Shown: positions 1 through 9,683, counted from the first letter of the stretch. The stretch is 34,472 nucleotides of DNA from Granulicella sp. (GCA_025408425.1 JANXYX010000038.1:1-34472); one strand, 5' to 3'. The notes: generated by a model not told the origin, from the letters alone. Made by a program: numbers and translations.

Positions 1-119
1 GAACCCGCTGCTCCAACGTCACATAGCTGAACATCCCGTCCTGAACTCGCTCATCTCCACGCATATTACAGAGACGAAAGTCAGGACAAAGAAGTTTTAA
101 AATAATGCCCGCTACCCCA
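1..119 (-). mobile_element. Right-hand end of an insertion sequence, with the start of its transposase
   Basis: On the minus strand an ATG at 64-62 opens a frame that runs off the left edge. Its first residues read MRGDERVQDGMFSYVTLEQR, which resembles the start of DDE transposases of an IS5/IS1182-like type (FSY and LEQR motif). Upstream of it (65-119) is a short noncoding end. The outer edge is probably near 119, where the minus strand begins GGGGTAGCGGGCATT. Immediately beyond, from about 120, a receptor reading frame starts in mid-protein, so this IS truncates that gene. The family call rests on about 20 residues. The other inverted repeat and the target duplication lie outside the window. 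Confidence 0.6.
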
Positions 120-2793
120 AACCAATTTCAACAAGTTCCTAAGCCCCTCGCCCGAGACAATCCAGGAAGTGAATGTAGAGATGGCCGAGTACAGTGCGGA
201 GTTCGGCGGAAAGTCCGGGGCCGTCATCAACGTGACGACGCGAGGCGGAAGCAATAAGCTGCACGGCAAGGTGTACGAATTCATCCGCAATGATTTCTTT
301 GAGGCGCGAAACTACGTCGCACCCACCGGCGTACTCACTCCCTTCCATGAAAATCAGTTTGGAGCGGTGCTTGACGGGCCTATCGTGAAGAACAGAACAT
401 TCTTTATGGCGTCATATGACGGCGAGCGTCTTCGGCAAACGCTCTCGCAACTGTATAGCGTGCCTACGGCAGCACAACGAGCAGGGAATCTCGCTGGTTT
501 GAGTGCCGTGCGCGACCCGCTCACTGGTGTCGCGGTATCCGGCAACAACCTGAACAACGATCCAAATTTTAGTACGAGTAACCCGTCGACTGCGGCGGCG
601 CTCGCGTTACTCAACCTGCTGCCACTTCCGACTGGCGCGGGCAATGCGAGCAACCTGCAGGGTATCGCGCCGAAATCGATTGATATGAATCAATACAGCG
701 CGCGCATCGACCATCGATTCGGCGCGAATGATACGGCATTTGTGCGCGCGTCGTACGTGGATCCGAACGAAAGAGATCCATTCGGATCCAACGCTCTGAA
801 CGAGACGCTTCTTCCCGGATTCGGCCGCATCCTGCGGTCGCCGTCGACGAATGTTGTCGCGAGCGAGAGCCACGCTTTTTCTCCAAAATTCATCAACGAA
901 GCGCGTGCCAGTTGGCTGATCGTGACCGGAGGGCAGAAAGATCCTAACGCCGGTAATCCGTTTGCGAGCAGCTACGGACTAAGGGGCACAACGTCGAACC
1001 TTGCCGACGTGGGCTATCCGCAAGTTGGCCTAAGCGGCCTCTTCTCGACGATCGGCACGGCCACTGGCTTCAACACGCGAGTCGATCACAACTTCGAGAT
1101 TACCGACAACGTCACACTTATACGCGGACGTCACGAGATCAAGCTGGGTGGCTACTTCTTCCATCTCGCATTCCAGCCATCGTTTCCCAACAATGCTCGC
1201 GGGACATATACGTTCAATGGCGCCTATTCGGGGAACGCGCTTGCCGACTTTCTTTTCGGTTACCCATCGCAGGGCCAGGTGGGCATTGGAGAAGGCGCTG
1301 AAAACGCTCACACAAACTGGATGCATGCTTACGTTCAGGATGGTTGGCGGATTTCGCCGCGACTGAAGTTCGATCTCGGGCTGCGGTATGAGTTCAACAG
1401 CAATCTTGCTGCGCGTCCGAATCAAACTTCCGATATCGATCTCAGCAGCGGGGTGGCACGGTTTGTTGTGAGTAGCGATCCGAGCCAACTGACCGGCAAT
1501 GCGGCCGTGCTCGCGGCTCTCGCTGCCGCACAGACACCCCCGATTCCCATCGTCTCCAACACGGACGTTCATTGGGACAGTAGTCTGTTGACGACAAGAC
1601 CGTTGCGTCTGTCGCCACGCATGGGGGTGACATGGCAGGTGCCGCATGTGACCGATGCCTTGTTGCGCGCGGGTTTTGGCGTCTTCACAAACCAAGCTGC
1701 GTATAGCGTGTGGCAGACCCTTGCCGAAAATATTCCGTTCTTCCTGAACAAGACTGTCAACAACTCTGCCAGCACGCCAACCTTTACTACAGCCAATATT
1801 CTTGCAGCCAACCCCAACGGGGCGATTGGCGCGAACAGCGCGAACCACGACTTCAAGATTGAATACAACGAGGTCTGGAATCTTTCATTGCAGAAGTCTC
1901 TCTCGTCATATAGCGCGTTCACCATCACCTACGCAGGTTCGCGCACAGTTCATGCGGACAGCTCAACGGCGGTGAACTTCCCAACTCCGGGTCCGGGCGC
2001 AGTGCAGGCGCGGCGTCCTTTCAGTAATCTGAACTCGTTTACAACGATTCGCTGGGACGGGTGGGCATCGTTCCATGGCCTCACACTGCAGTTGACGACG
2101 CGCAAGCTGCACGGGCTATCCTTCGATGGAGCCTATACGTGGTCACACTCAATTGACGATGCGTCTGATGCTGGCGCGACGAATGCTGAGTTCAATCTTC
2201 CGCAGAACATCTACGCACATAACCTCGCCGTGGAGAAGGCCAGCTCAAGCTTCGACCATCGCAATCGCTTCGTGGGCAACGCGTTGTACGAGTTGCCTGC
2301 CTGCGCATCCTGCACAGGATGGAAGCGTGGTCTCACGCAGGGTTGGCAAGTGAGTAGCGTCGCCATCGTGCAAGGCGGCGCGCCCTTCACAGTCAACCTC
2401 GGTCCGTCGAACGACGCTGCCAACATTGGCCTGGTGAATGGCAACAACATTCAACGACCAAACATCTCAGGGGATCCGAACAGCGGACCACGGACGCCGG
2501 GCAAATGGTTCAACACCGCGGCGTTCTCCGTGCCTTCCGCTTACACCTTCGGAAACACACCACGGAACGCGATCATTGGTCCCAGCCTGATCAATTTCGA
2601 TGTCGCTCTCCAGAAGGAGTTGGTCCTGCATGAGGACGTCCGGCTGCAGTTGCGGGCCGACTCTTACAATGTGGCAAACCGGCCGAACTTTAACCTGCCG
2701 GGACGAATCTTTGGAGCTACGAATTTCGGCGTCATTTCGGGCGCGGCCGACCCTCGGGAGATACAATTCGTCGCGAAGCTGACGTTCTACTAG
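120..2793 (+). pseudogene. TonB-dependent receptor (Oar-like), 5' end removed by an IS
   Basis: Remnant of an outer-membrane TonB-dependent receptor of the acidobacterial Oar-like type. The open frame begins without a proper start: residues NFNKFLSPSPETIQEVNVEM are already inside the plug domain, and a TAA in frame lies at 103-105 within the IS. The signal peptide, the carboxypeptidase-regulatory-like domain and the first part of the plug are missing. The remaining roughly 890 residues cover the plug end (SGAVINVTTRGG, then the FIRNDFFEARNY element typical of this family) and the whole 22-strand barrel. It ends with an aromatic C-terminus (LTFY), as expected for a barrel recognised by the BAM machinery. 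The TAG stop at 2791-2793 coincides with the target site of the next IS. A GTG at 169 could start a shortened product, but it would lack an export signal, so a non-functional gene is most likely. Confidence 0.85.
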
Positions 2794-2809
2794 AGGCTGT
2801 TATGGCTTT
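2794..2809 (+). repeat. Left terminal inverted repeat of the IS5-family element
   Basis: AGGCTGTTATGGCTTT, an exact inverted match to 3668-3683. It is preceded by CTAG at 2790-2793, which includes the TAG stop of the receptor gene. Confidence 0.9.
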
Positions 2810-3615
2810 CAAGCGAGTGCTTTTGCGAGTCGCGCGATCATGATGCATGCGAAGGCGATGTAGTGGAAGCCTTTGAGGCTTGTATCGAGCCGTTCGTAGT
2901 CTCGGGCGAGTCTTCGGAAGCGGCTTGCCCAGGCGAAGGAGCGTTCCACCACCCAGCGTCTGGGCAGCAGCAGGAAGCCTCGTTTCGCCATGGGGTGTTT
3001 AACCACTTCGAGCCGGATGCCGTGCTGCTGCGCGGCTTCTGCGGCGTTTGGGCCGGTATAGCCCTGGTCGACATAGGCCAGATCGACCGTGGACCCGGTC
3101 ACCGTTTGCACCTGCTCGGCCAGCGCGGCGACCTGGGCGCGATCGCCCTCGTCGGCCGGCGTGACCTTTAGCGCCATCAGGTGGCCCAGTGTATCGACGG
3201 CGATGTGAACCTTCGAGCCCTTGCGCCGTTTCGCTCCGTCATAGCCGGCCCTTGCCCCGCTCTCGGGCGTCGATTGCAGAGTACGGCTGTCCAGACATAC
3301 CGCCGTCGGCTGGCCCTTGCGGCCGCCGAAATCGCGTAAAAGTGACTGCACGTCGGCCAGCAGCACTTCGAATACGCCGGCTTCCATCCAGCGGCGCATC
3401 TGCTGGTACACCGCAGGCCATGGCGGCAGATCGTTCGGCATATAGCGCCACTGGTTGCCTGTCCGCACGATGTACCGTACGCCGTTGAACAATTCCCGCA
3501 GACTGTGACGACGACTCGCACTGTCTTCACGGCTCAAAAGAAGGTACGGAAGCACAAACGCCCACTCCTCGTCCGTCACATCCTGCGGGTAGCACTTACG
3601 GTTCACCTCAGCCAT
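2809..3615 (-). CDS. IS5-family DDE transposase
   Basis: Cuts and rejoins the ends of the surrounding IS. The N-terminal part (YPQDVTDEEWAFVLPYL, then GVRYIVRTGNQWRYMPNDLP) is the DUF4096-like helical domain of IS5/IS427 transposases. The catalytic core follows with the three acidic residues in recognisable settings: D in VCLDSRTLQS, D in LAYVDQGYTG and E in RRWVVERSFAW, the last with the R and Y-type surroundings of the DDE_Tnp_1 family. The preferred start is the ATG at 3615 (MAEVNRKCYPQDV); an ATG at 3636 would add seven residues. At about 268 residues it is full length and uninterrupted, so the element may still be active. The stop lies within a few bases of the left inverted repeat. Confidence 0.92.
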   Translation of the reverse strand: MAEVNRKCYPQDVTDEEWAFVLPYLLLSREDSASRRHSLRELFNGVRYIVRTGNQWRYMPNDLPPWPAVYQQMRRWMEAGVFEVLLADVQSLLRDFGGRKGQPTAVCLDSRTLQSTPESGARAGYDGAKRRKGSKVHIAVDTLGHLMALKVTPADEGDRAQVAALAEQVQTVTGSTVDLAYVDQGYTGPNAAEAAQQHGIRLEVVKHPMAKRGFLLLPRRWVVERSFAWASRFRRLARDYERLDTSLKGFHYIAFACIMIARLAKALA

Positions 3616-3664
3616 GCTTCCATGCTCAACAAACAACCGCAGCTGGCAAAGAACCTACTTCGGT

Positions 3665-4412
3665 TCAAAAGCCATAACAGCCTCTAGACGCACTTGACGA
3701 TGTTTTCGCCTCGTTAGCTTTTTGAGTGGCAGCTTTCGCCAACTCCTTGCCCGGAGCGCGGAAGCCTGCAACCAGGAACGGAATCAGATACTCGATTGTC
3801 GCTTGTGGGTCTGAGGGGTCGCATTTCCCATTGGAAAGAATGCGAATACGATGCGGGCTAGCTGCGGTGTAGTAAATTGTCGCCAACAGAAAATGGAAGC
3901 GCCAGAAGACTTCTTCGCGACCGAGACGGGGAAGGCACTTGTGAAATGCATCGACAAATCTACAGCTGGAGGAGTCGAAGTTTTCCGCAACCAACTGTTC
4001 AAGCATAGCTGAATTTTCAGCTGACAGGATGGCGCGCAGACGGTAAAGCCCGAGGTTCCATCGCTTCGCGCAATGAGCGTGAGGGAAGGACGAATGAATG
4101 CTTCGATAACGCGCTCCAGCGTGAGCCCGGCCTTGTCGTTCTTGAAGTCCTGCAAAAGCCGTTCTCTCTCTTCGGTGAGCGGCCGACAGTGGCGCAGATA
4201 CACCTCAGAAAGAAGCCCCTCTTTTCCGCGAAAGTAGTAGCCCACGAGCGCGGAGTTCACACCGGCGGCATTTGTAATATCGCGAATCGACACCCCGTCA
4301 AATCCGCGGGCCGCAAACAGCTCTTCTGCACTGCGAATGAGCTTTTCCCGCGAACTATCGTCATTGGTTTAACGTGTGTTGTCGCGCCGCTCAGACCGCA
4401 CTTTTGTCGCAT
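3665..4412 (-). pseudogene. TetR/AcrR-family regulator 1, broken by two frameshifts and an IS
   Basis: Close paralogue of the intact TetR at 16734-17405. The DNA-binding helix-turn-helix is present (GVSIRDITNAAGVNSALVGY, then YFRGKEGLL). The frame changes twice relative to the paralogue. Near 4364 the shift separates a start region ending THVKP from the continuation NDDSSREKL, consistent with loss of one A. Near 4046 the frame coding GTSGF shifts to the frame coding YRLRAILSAENS, consistent with loss of one T (minus strand). Only one of several frames has a start (ATG at 4412), so no full-length protein can be made. The C-terminal domain (FWRFHFLLATIYYTA, then GKCDPSDP and FLVAGFRAP) matches the paralogue segment by segment. 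The last residues are encoded by the IS end. Its position beside the receptor cluster suggests it once repressed that cluster. Confidence 0.85.
3668..3683 (-). repeat. Right terminal inverted repeat of the IS5-family element
   Basis: Reads AGGCTGTTATGGCTTT on the minus strand, identical to the left end over 16 bases, and is followed by CTAG at 3684-3687. The repeat also supplies the last few codons and the TGA stop (3665-3667) of the shortened TetR gene. Confidence 0.9.
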
Positions 4413-4602
4413 CAGAAAAAGAAAGCCGCTCGGGTGGAACACGCTTTGTTTTAGGTCCGACAAGCCAGTTTACATGGTGAATCATGTGGAATTTCCCTCA
4501 CTGAACAGGATTGAGAAGGTGCGGGGTGAGACAAGTTTTGGGCCCTGAAGCGATGCCTCAGGGCTTGCGTTTACAAAGATAGCAAAAAGCTTAAACAAAA
4601 TA
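4413..4602. other. Intergenic stretch between TetR 1 and the oxidase cluster
   Basis: No convincing gene. It holds a 7-bp perfect stem, GCCCTGA (4542-4548) with TCAGGGC (4558-4564), and a dyad ACATG-N6-CATGT around 4472-4487 (in the context TTTACATGGTGAATCATG). A related ACATG-N6-CATG arrangement lies upstream of the second TetR gene, so this may be an old autoregulatory site of TetR 1. There is no T-run after the stem, so it does not look like a terminator. Confidence 0.4.
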
Positions 4603-4632
4603 TTGACACAACTGTGTAAATAGACCTAGTAT
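4603..4632 (+). promoter_or_regulatory. Promoter of the oxidase cluster with an overlapping TetR-type operator
   Basis: A consensus -35 box TTGACA (4603-4608) and a good -10 box TAGTAT (4627-4632) are separated by 18 bp. An 18-bp dyad, TTGACACAACTGTGTAAA (4603-4620), covers the -35 box and most of the spacer; its arms ACACA and TGTGT are perfect. Its reverse complement TTTACACAGTTGTGTCAA matches the site upstream of the second cluster (17801-17818) at 14 of 18 positions. A repressor bound here would block RNA polymerase. The link to TetR is inferred from the neighbouring tetR genes. Confidence 0.7.
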
Positions 4633-4688
4633 CGCTCCCGTCGCTACTGTTGAGAGTCAGAATTACGCAAGAATCGAAGAGGACAGAC

Positions 4689-7600
4689 ATGCACCCACGA
4701 GGCATTCAAACCATACTGATGGGCGTGATCCTGGCAATGGTGAGCTTTGCCGGGGCAATCGTGCAGGGACAGACGTCCCCTGCTTCGCTGACCGGCAAGG
4801 TAGAGGATGGAGCCGGCGCGATGCTTCCGGGTGCGGCCGTCACTGTGACGAACCTTGAAACCAATGCGATCCGGAGGACGACTTCGGACAGTACGGGCAG
4901 CTACCTGGTGCTCTCGCTGCCTGTAGGGCATTATGAAGTGCGCGCCAGCGCGACTGGTTTCAAAACGAAGGTCGAGACCAATGTCTCGCTTGTGGTGGGT
5001 CAGCAGGCAACACTGAACATTTCGCTCGAGATTGGCCAGGTGAGTGAGTCTGTGACGGTGTTCGGCGATCCCGGCGTCGTGAACCTTGGCACTTCCTCGG
5101 TCACCGGGATGGTTGGCGAAAAGGAAATCAAGAACCTGCCTCTCAACGGTCGCAGCTTTGACAACCTGATCACGCTGAACACCAGCACGATCAACTACAC
5201 TTCGTTCTCGTCGACCGCGGCCTCCGGCGGCGGTGCTGGCGCAGCCTTCCACATCGACGGCCGCCGCGCGACGGAGAACCTCTTCCTGTTGAACGGCATC
5301 GAGTATACGGGCGAAAGCAATCGCTCGAACCAACCCGGCGGCGTCAGCGGCCAGCTACTTGGCGTGGATGCGATCCGCGAGTTCAACGTGCTGACCGAGA
5401 GCTACTCTGCCGAGTACGGCAAGCGCCCCGGCGGCCAGATCGCCGTCGTGACGCAGTCTGGCTCGAATCAGCTCCACGGCACGGTGTTCGAGTTTCTCCG
5501 CAACAGTGCCCTCGACGCACGCAACTACTTCGATCCCTCGGCCGCGCAGCTGGGCCATCGCATTCCGGGCTTTCAACGTAATCAGTTTGGCGGCTCGCTG
5601 GGCGGCCCAATCCGGAGGGATAAGCTCTTCGCTTTCAGCAACTACGAAGGCTTTCGCCAGGCGCTGGGTCTGCCGGTGCTGGTATACGTGCCGGACGACC
5701 AGGCGCGGCAAGGCAATCTACCCAACTCATCCGGCGTCTATACGCCTGTCGCGAATGCCAACGCCGGCATGCTTCCTTTCTTCCAGCTTTGGCCGAAAGC
5801 GAATGGACCGGAGCTACTGACGACGACCGGCCTTGCATCGGGTATTGCGACGTACTCCGGTAGCCCAAAAGAGCACATCCGCGAAGATTTCGGAACGGTG
5901 CGGCTCGACCAGAACTTCACAGCAAAGGACCAGCTGTCCGAGACATACACCATCGACGACGGCAGGAGCTTAATCCCGCAGAGCGGCCCCGTCTTCTCCT
6001 CCGATTACTACATCCGCAACCAGGTGCTCAGCGCGCAGGAGACGCACATTTTTTCCGAGCGCGCTCTGAACACCTTCCGCGCAGGGTACTCGCGTGCCAC
6101 ATTTAAGTTCAACGTCGAGCCGGTGGTAAGCCTGCCTTCAAGTCTCTCGTTCTTCGGGGGCCTCGAGCCCGGGTCGCTGACCATCGGTGGTGGTCTTACG
6201 ACGGCCGCAGGCACGTCCACTCTTGCGAAGGTAGGCGCGACTGCGAATTACCTGTATGGCACGCGTAACCTCTTCACTTATGCGGACGACTACCAGATCT
6301 TGCTTGGCAAACACCATGTCAGCGTCGGCGGATGGTTCCAACGGATGCAGGACAACCGCAACGGCGCCAACCGCAAAGCCGGTGCGGTAACTTTCTCGAA
6401 CCTCACGACATTTATTCAGGGCACCGAGTCCGGCTTCCAGGGAGTACCGAACCCCACATACTCCGGCTACCGCTTGTGGATGGGCGCATGGTATGCGCAG
6501 GATGACTGGGCAATCACGCCGCGCCTGACCGTCAACCTTGGCCTGCGGCACGAGTTTACCGGCATCATTACCGAGGTGCATGGCAAGATCGCCAACACCT
6601 TCCTTGATGCGAACGGCTATATGAGTTCGACGCCGTTCCTCGGTTCCGGCTTCCCAAAGAACGATGCGACCAGAATGTTCGGTCCGCGCGTGGGTCTCGC
6701 CTGGGATATTTTCGGCAATGGAAACACGGCTGTGCACTCCGGCTTCGGACTGCACTACTCGCTCATGGATTATGAGTTCTGGATATGGGACGGCATCGCT
6801 CCCAACAACACCACCGTGGATTATGGAGCGAACAAGCCGTTCCTTTCGTTGATCCCGGTTTCTGTAGGAGTTGCCGGGCCGCCGATCTGCGCGCCGGGCG
6901 TCGCGCAGCCCTGCCTGACGATCTCGCAGAAGGGCATACTCTCGAACGTCTCGCCCGCGGTCGCCGAGTGGAACCTTTCGATCGAACAGAAGATCGGGCC
7001 ACGCAACTCCTTCCGCGTCGGCTACGTCGGTTCGCATGGCTATCACGAGCCGATCACAACCGACCACAACAGCATTCGCCCGCTGGTTTGTGACCAGCCT
7101 GCGGGTTGCCTCGCGGGCGGTCTGAATGCAGCGCACACCACCGTCAATCAGGGCACGTTGTACGTTCCCGTGGCGAGTACTCGTCCCAACCCATTCCTCA
7201 GCTCGTCCACTAACACTGAGTCCTCCAATAGCAGCTACAATGCTCTACAGGCGGAGCTTCGGCAGCATCTTTCGAGAGGGCTATTGTTCCGTGTGAACTA
7301 TACCTATTCAAAGGCGCTAGACGTCTTCGACGAGACAGGAGGTACGGAATCAGGTAACTCTCCTCCGCAGGTGTTGTATCCCTATACGCCTCGGCTCGAC
7401 TGGGGTGCATCGAGCACGGACGTGCGGCATGCCTTCAGCGTAAGCGGTATTTACGAGTTGCCGTTCGGCAAAGGCAAGGCGGTGTTGAAAGATGCGGGCG
7501 GTGCAGTAGACAGGCTCGTTGGGGGATGGCAGGTCAACACAATTTGTTCTTTGCTGGGTGGCTTCCCCTTCAATCCAATCGTCGGTGCTGCTGTAGCCGG

Positions 7601-8009
7601 CAACGGTAACACATCCAATCCTGATCGGCCTTCGCTGAACACTACCTTTAGCGGGCCAATCATTACGCACGACCCGACCCGGTGGTATAACCCCAGTGCA
7701 TTTGCGGTCCCCGCTTCCGGCACCTTTGGCACTCTGCGAAAGGGCACCTTCCGCGGTCCAGGTTTGGCGGAGTGGGACCTCTCATTTGTCAAGAACACCA
7801 GGATTACGGAGCGCATCAATACGCAATTCCGTTTTGAAGCATTCAATGTCCTCAATCACACCAACTTCAGTTTTCCTAACCAGACGGTCTGGTCGACCGT
7901 AAATCTCGCTAATCCCAGCGCGAACGTCATCAGCCCAACTGCCGGTCGAATTACTGCAACGGCTACGTCGTCCCGTCAGCTGCAAGCCGCATTGAAGTTG
8001 GTTTTCTGA
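4689..8009 (+). CDS. TonB-dependent receptor with carboxypeptidase-regulatory-like domain (cluster 1)
   Basis: Outer-membrane receptor expected to import or bind a ligand using TonB energy. The start at 4689 is preferred over the TTG at 4650 because AAGAGGA lies just upstream and the protein then opens with a normal signal peptide (MHPRGIQTILMGVILAMVSF, cleavage after a Q-rich site near residue 31). Domains: CarboxypepD_reg-like fold at about 33-120 (LTGKVEDGAGAMLPGAAVTV, then SLPVGHYEVRA); plug domain at about 125-260 (KNLPLNGRSFDNL, then FNVLTESYSAEYGKRPGGQI); and a barrel to the C-terminal aromatic residue (LKLVF). At 1106 residues it is normal length for Oar-like receptors. First gene of a cluster whose gaps are 2 to 81 bp. 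A paralogue with the same landmarks is at 19660-22974. The ligand is unknown; an Oar-like adhesive or export role cannot be excluded. Confidence 0.93.
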   Translation: MHPRGIQTILMGVILAMVSFAGAIVQGQTSPASLTGKVEDGAGAMLPGAAVTVTNLETNAIRRTTSDSTGSYLVLSLPVGHYEVRASATGFKTKVETNVSLVVGQQATLNISLEIGQVSESVTVFGDPGVVNLGTSSVTGMVGEKEIKNLPLNGRSFDNLITLNTSTINYTSFSSTAASGGGAGAAFHIDGRRATENLFLLNGIEYTGESNRSNQPGGVSGQLLGVDAIREFNVLTESYSAEYGKRPGGQIAVVTQSGSNQLHGTVFEFLRNSALDARNYFDPSAAQLGHRIPGFQRNQFGGSLGGPIRRDKLFAFSNYEGFRQALGLPVLVYVPDDQARQGNLPNSSGVYTPVANANAGMLPFFQLWPKANGPELLTTTGLASGIATYSGSPKEHIREDFGTVRLDQNFTAKDQLSETYTIDDGRSLIPQSGPVFSSDYYIRNQVLSAQETHIFSERALNTFRAGYSRATFKFNVEPVVSLPSSLSFFGGLEPGSLTIGGGLTTAAGTSTLAKVGATANYLYGTRNLFTYADDYQILLGKHHVSVGGWFQRMQDNRNGANRKAGAVTFSNLTTFIQGTESGFQGVPNPTYSGYRLWMGAWYAQDDWAITPRLTVNLGLRHEFTGIITEVHGKIANTFLDANGYMSSTPFLGSGFPKNDATRMFGPRVGLAWDIFGNGNTAVHSGFGLHYSLMDYEFWIWDGIAPNNTTVDYGANKPFLSLIPVSVGVAGPPICAPGVAQPCLTISQKGILSNVSPAVAEWNLSIEQKIGPRNSFRVGYVGSHGYHEPITTDHNSIRPLVCDQPAGCLAGGLNAAHTTVNQGTLYVPVASTRPNPFLSSSTNTESSNSSYNALQAELRQHLSRGLLFRVNYTYSKALDVFDETGGTESGNSPPQVLYPYTPRLDWGASSTDVRHAFSVSGIYELPFGKGKAVLKDAGGAVDRLVGGWQVNTICSLLGGFPFNPIVGAAVAGNGNTSNPDRPSLNTTFSGPIITHDPTRWYNPSAFAVPASGTFGTLRKGTFRGPGLAEWDLSFVKNTRITERINTQFRFEAFNVLNHTNFSFPNQTVWSTVNLANPSANVISPTAGRITATATSSRQLQAALKLVF

Positions 8010-8051
8010 TAAGTTCAGCGCACATTAGCTCAATTGAAATGGAGAAACGAT

Positions 8052-9602
8052 ATGGGGTTGTTAAAGGGAATGTACCGAGGGTCGGCACTGGTGGGATTCG
8101 GCCTTCTGATGTGTGGCACCATCGTGAATACGGCCGTGGCGCAGCAGGAAGAAAAGCAGAACATGGAGTTGGTGGGTTTCAACGATCTCCAGGGCCGCGG
8201 CGCTTATCAGCCGACGGTCGCTAAGCAGGGTGACCGGTACATTGCTTATGTCGGTGCGCAAACCGGCACTCCGGCCCGCGTGAATTCGTTGAACGGCAAG
8301 ATGGAGTTTAGTGGCACGTCGATCATCGATGTGACCGACCCCCAAAAGCCGAAGTATCTGTATCACATCGAAGGAGAGCACAGGGCGAATCAGGGGTTTC
8401 AGCCCTCGGGCACTGCCTTCGCTCCGGGCAAATTCCCTCCTGGAGAAGCCGAGTTCCAGCGCATCTGCAGTGGCGCCGAACTGCCCAATGCCGACAAGAG
8501 CAAATACTACATGCTGCGCGTCTATGGCCACTCGGAGTGGCAGATGTGGGACGTCACTGACCCTTCGCACCCCGTACACCTGAACGACATACTCACAGGT
8601 CTCACCGGAACGCACCGCCCTTCATGGGAATGCAAGACCGGGATCGCTTTTCTTCCCGCTGGACTTCTCGGCTGGCCTGTACCGCCGCCCTACGCCAAGC
8701 GCGATTCCGCCGACCACCTCACCATTTTCGACCTGGGCGACCCGACGCATCCCAAGCTGCTGCGCGACTGGGGCCTGCCCGGCCAGAACCCTGGCAGCAC
8801 CACCCCCTACCCTCGTTCGGGCCTACATATCGTGGAGTCCACTGGACCAGAAAGCAACCGCGTTTATGTAACCTTCGGAAATGACTCGGAAGGCATTTGG
8901 ACCATTCTTGATCGTGACAAGCTACTCCATGGACCTAAAGAACCCACGGACGCCAACCTTAATTACCCCATCGTCACGCGCGTTGACATGCCTTCCGATA
9001 TGGGCGCGCATACCATTGTGTCCCTGAACCACATCTTTCTGCCGCAGTTTGCGAAACAGGCTGGCGGAAACACACGAAACTTCCTCGCGCTGATTCCGCA
9101 GCAGGTAGGGTACGAGTGCGGGCGTGGCAACGACGGGCAGGACGGCAGCCGCCAGATTGTCCACATCTACGATGTCACAACGGATACCCGTCCTGTGGGC
9201 GTCGCGGCATGGTGGGTGCCGGAAACGCCCGGCGACTTCTGCAGTCGCGGCGGCCGCTTCGGCCCTCATGCTGCCCTTGAGGAGTCCAGCCCGATCTTCG
9301 ACAAGAAGCTTCTGCTGATTACCTACTTCAACGCCGGGCTGCGCGCTGTCGATATCCGCGATCCCTACCATCCCACCGAGGTCGGCTACTACATTCCCGC
9401 AGTCAACACCAACAGCCTGGAGCGCTGTGCGGGTGAGGGTTCAAACAAGTCTTGCAAAAAGGTCATTCAGACTAATAATGTGACGGTCGACGATCGCGGT
9501 TACATCTACATCGTGGACCACGACGGCACAGGCATGCACATTCTTAAGCTGACAGGACCTGCCCGTGAGGTCGCTGACTACAGCAAGGCCGTAGCAAAGT
9601 AG
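8052..9602 (+). CDS. Secreted LVIVD-repeat beta-propeller protein (cluster 1)
   Basis: Predicted periplasmic or surface beta-propeller. The ATG at 8052 is chosen because GGAG lies 7 bases upstream and a signal peptide follows (hydrophobic stretch, cleavage near AVAQQ); the TTG at 8034 is less likely. The body has at least five blades, each with an LVIVD-type motif of the form [VIL]-x-D-[VIL]-x-D-P-x-x-P: IIDVTDPQKP, MWDVTDPSHP, IFDLGDPTHP, IYDVTTDTRP and AVDIRDPYHP. Several cysteines (RICSG, WECKTG, YECGRG, DFCSRG, and a CAGEG/SCKK pair) suggest disulfides, fitting an exported protein. About 516 residues. A paralogue, broken by an in-frame TGA, is at 17965-19581. The biochemical role of LVIVD proteins is poorly defined; an enzymatic or scaffold role next to the haem/propeller gene is plausible but unproven. 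Confidence 0.85.
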   Translation: MGLLKGMYRGSALVGFGLLMCGTIVNTAVAQQEEKQNMELVGFNDLQGRGAYQPTVAKQGDRYIAYVGAQTGTPARVNSLNGKMEFSGTSIIDVTDPQKPKYLYHIEGEHRANQGFQPSGTAFAPGKFPPGEAEFQRICSGAELPNADKSKYYMLRVYGHSEWQMWDVTDPSHPVHLNDILTGLTGTHRPSWECKTGIAFLPAGLLGWPVPPPYAKRDSADHLTIFDLGDPTHPKLLRDWGLPGQNPGSTTPYPRSGLHIVESTGPESNRVYVTFGNDSEGIWTILDRDKLLHGPKEPTDANLNYPIVTRVDMPSDMGAHTIVSLNHIFLPQFAKQAGGNTRNFLALIPQQVGYECGRGNDGQDGSRQIVHIYDVTTDTRPVGVAAWWVPETPGDFCSRGGRFGPHAALEESSPIFDKKLLLITYFNAGLRAVDIRDPYHPTEVGYYIPAVNTNSLERCAGEGSNKSCKKVIQTNNVTVDDRGYIYIVDHDGTGMHILKLTGPAREVADYSKAVAK

Positions 9603-9637
9603 TATCTCTGCGCGCCAGTGCTTTGATCACTCAACGT

Positions 9638-9661
9638 CCGCCGAACGCAGATGTTCGGCGG
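9638..9661 (+). promoter_or_regulatory. Intercistronic stem-loop before the haem/propeller gene
   Basis: A perfect 9-bp stem, CCGCCGAAC (9638-9646) pairing with GTTCGGCGG (9653-9661), with a 6-base loop. It lies in the 81-bp gap between the LVIVD gene and the haem/propeller gene, 22 bases before the next start. No T-run follows, so a mRNA stability or processing element is more likely than a terminator. A 10-bp stem sits in the same relative place in the second cluster (23006-23035). Confidence 0.5.
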
Positions 9662-9683
9662 CCACACTCAGGAGACAAGACGG

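Larger units (their letters stand above)
2794..3683 (-). mobile_element. Complete IS5-family insertion sequence (IS427/IS1031-like group), about 890 bp
   Basis: A compact element with one transposase gene. The ends are inverted repeats: 16 identical bases AGGCTGTTATGGCTTT at the left (2794-2809) and the same read on the minus strand at the right (3668-3683). It is flanked on both sides by CTAG (2790-2793 and 3684-3687). CTAG or TA duplications are typical of IS5-family elements, and because CTAG is a palindrome the border could also be set one base further out on each side. The element sits exactly on the stop codon of the upstream receptor and cuts into the 3' end of the convergent TetR gene. 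Confidence 0.92.

Noticed and set aside
1030..1848. Long minus-strand frame inside the first receptor gene
   Set aside because: It is antisense to a clear receptor coding sequence, rich in Arg and His, with no family features. The same holds for the long minus frames at 4644-5333, 6138-7136 and 24379-25281.
4542..4564. Stem-loop as a terminator of an upstream gene
   Set aside because: No T-run follows on either strand and no gene reads towards it; both neighbours point away.
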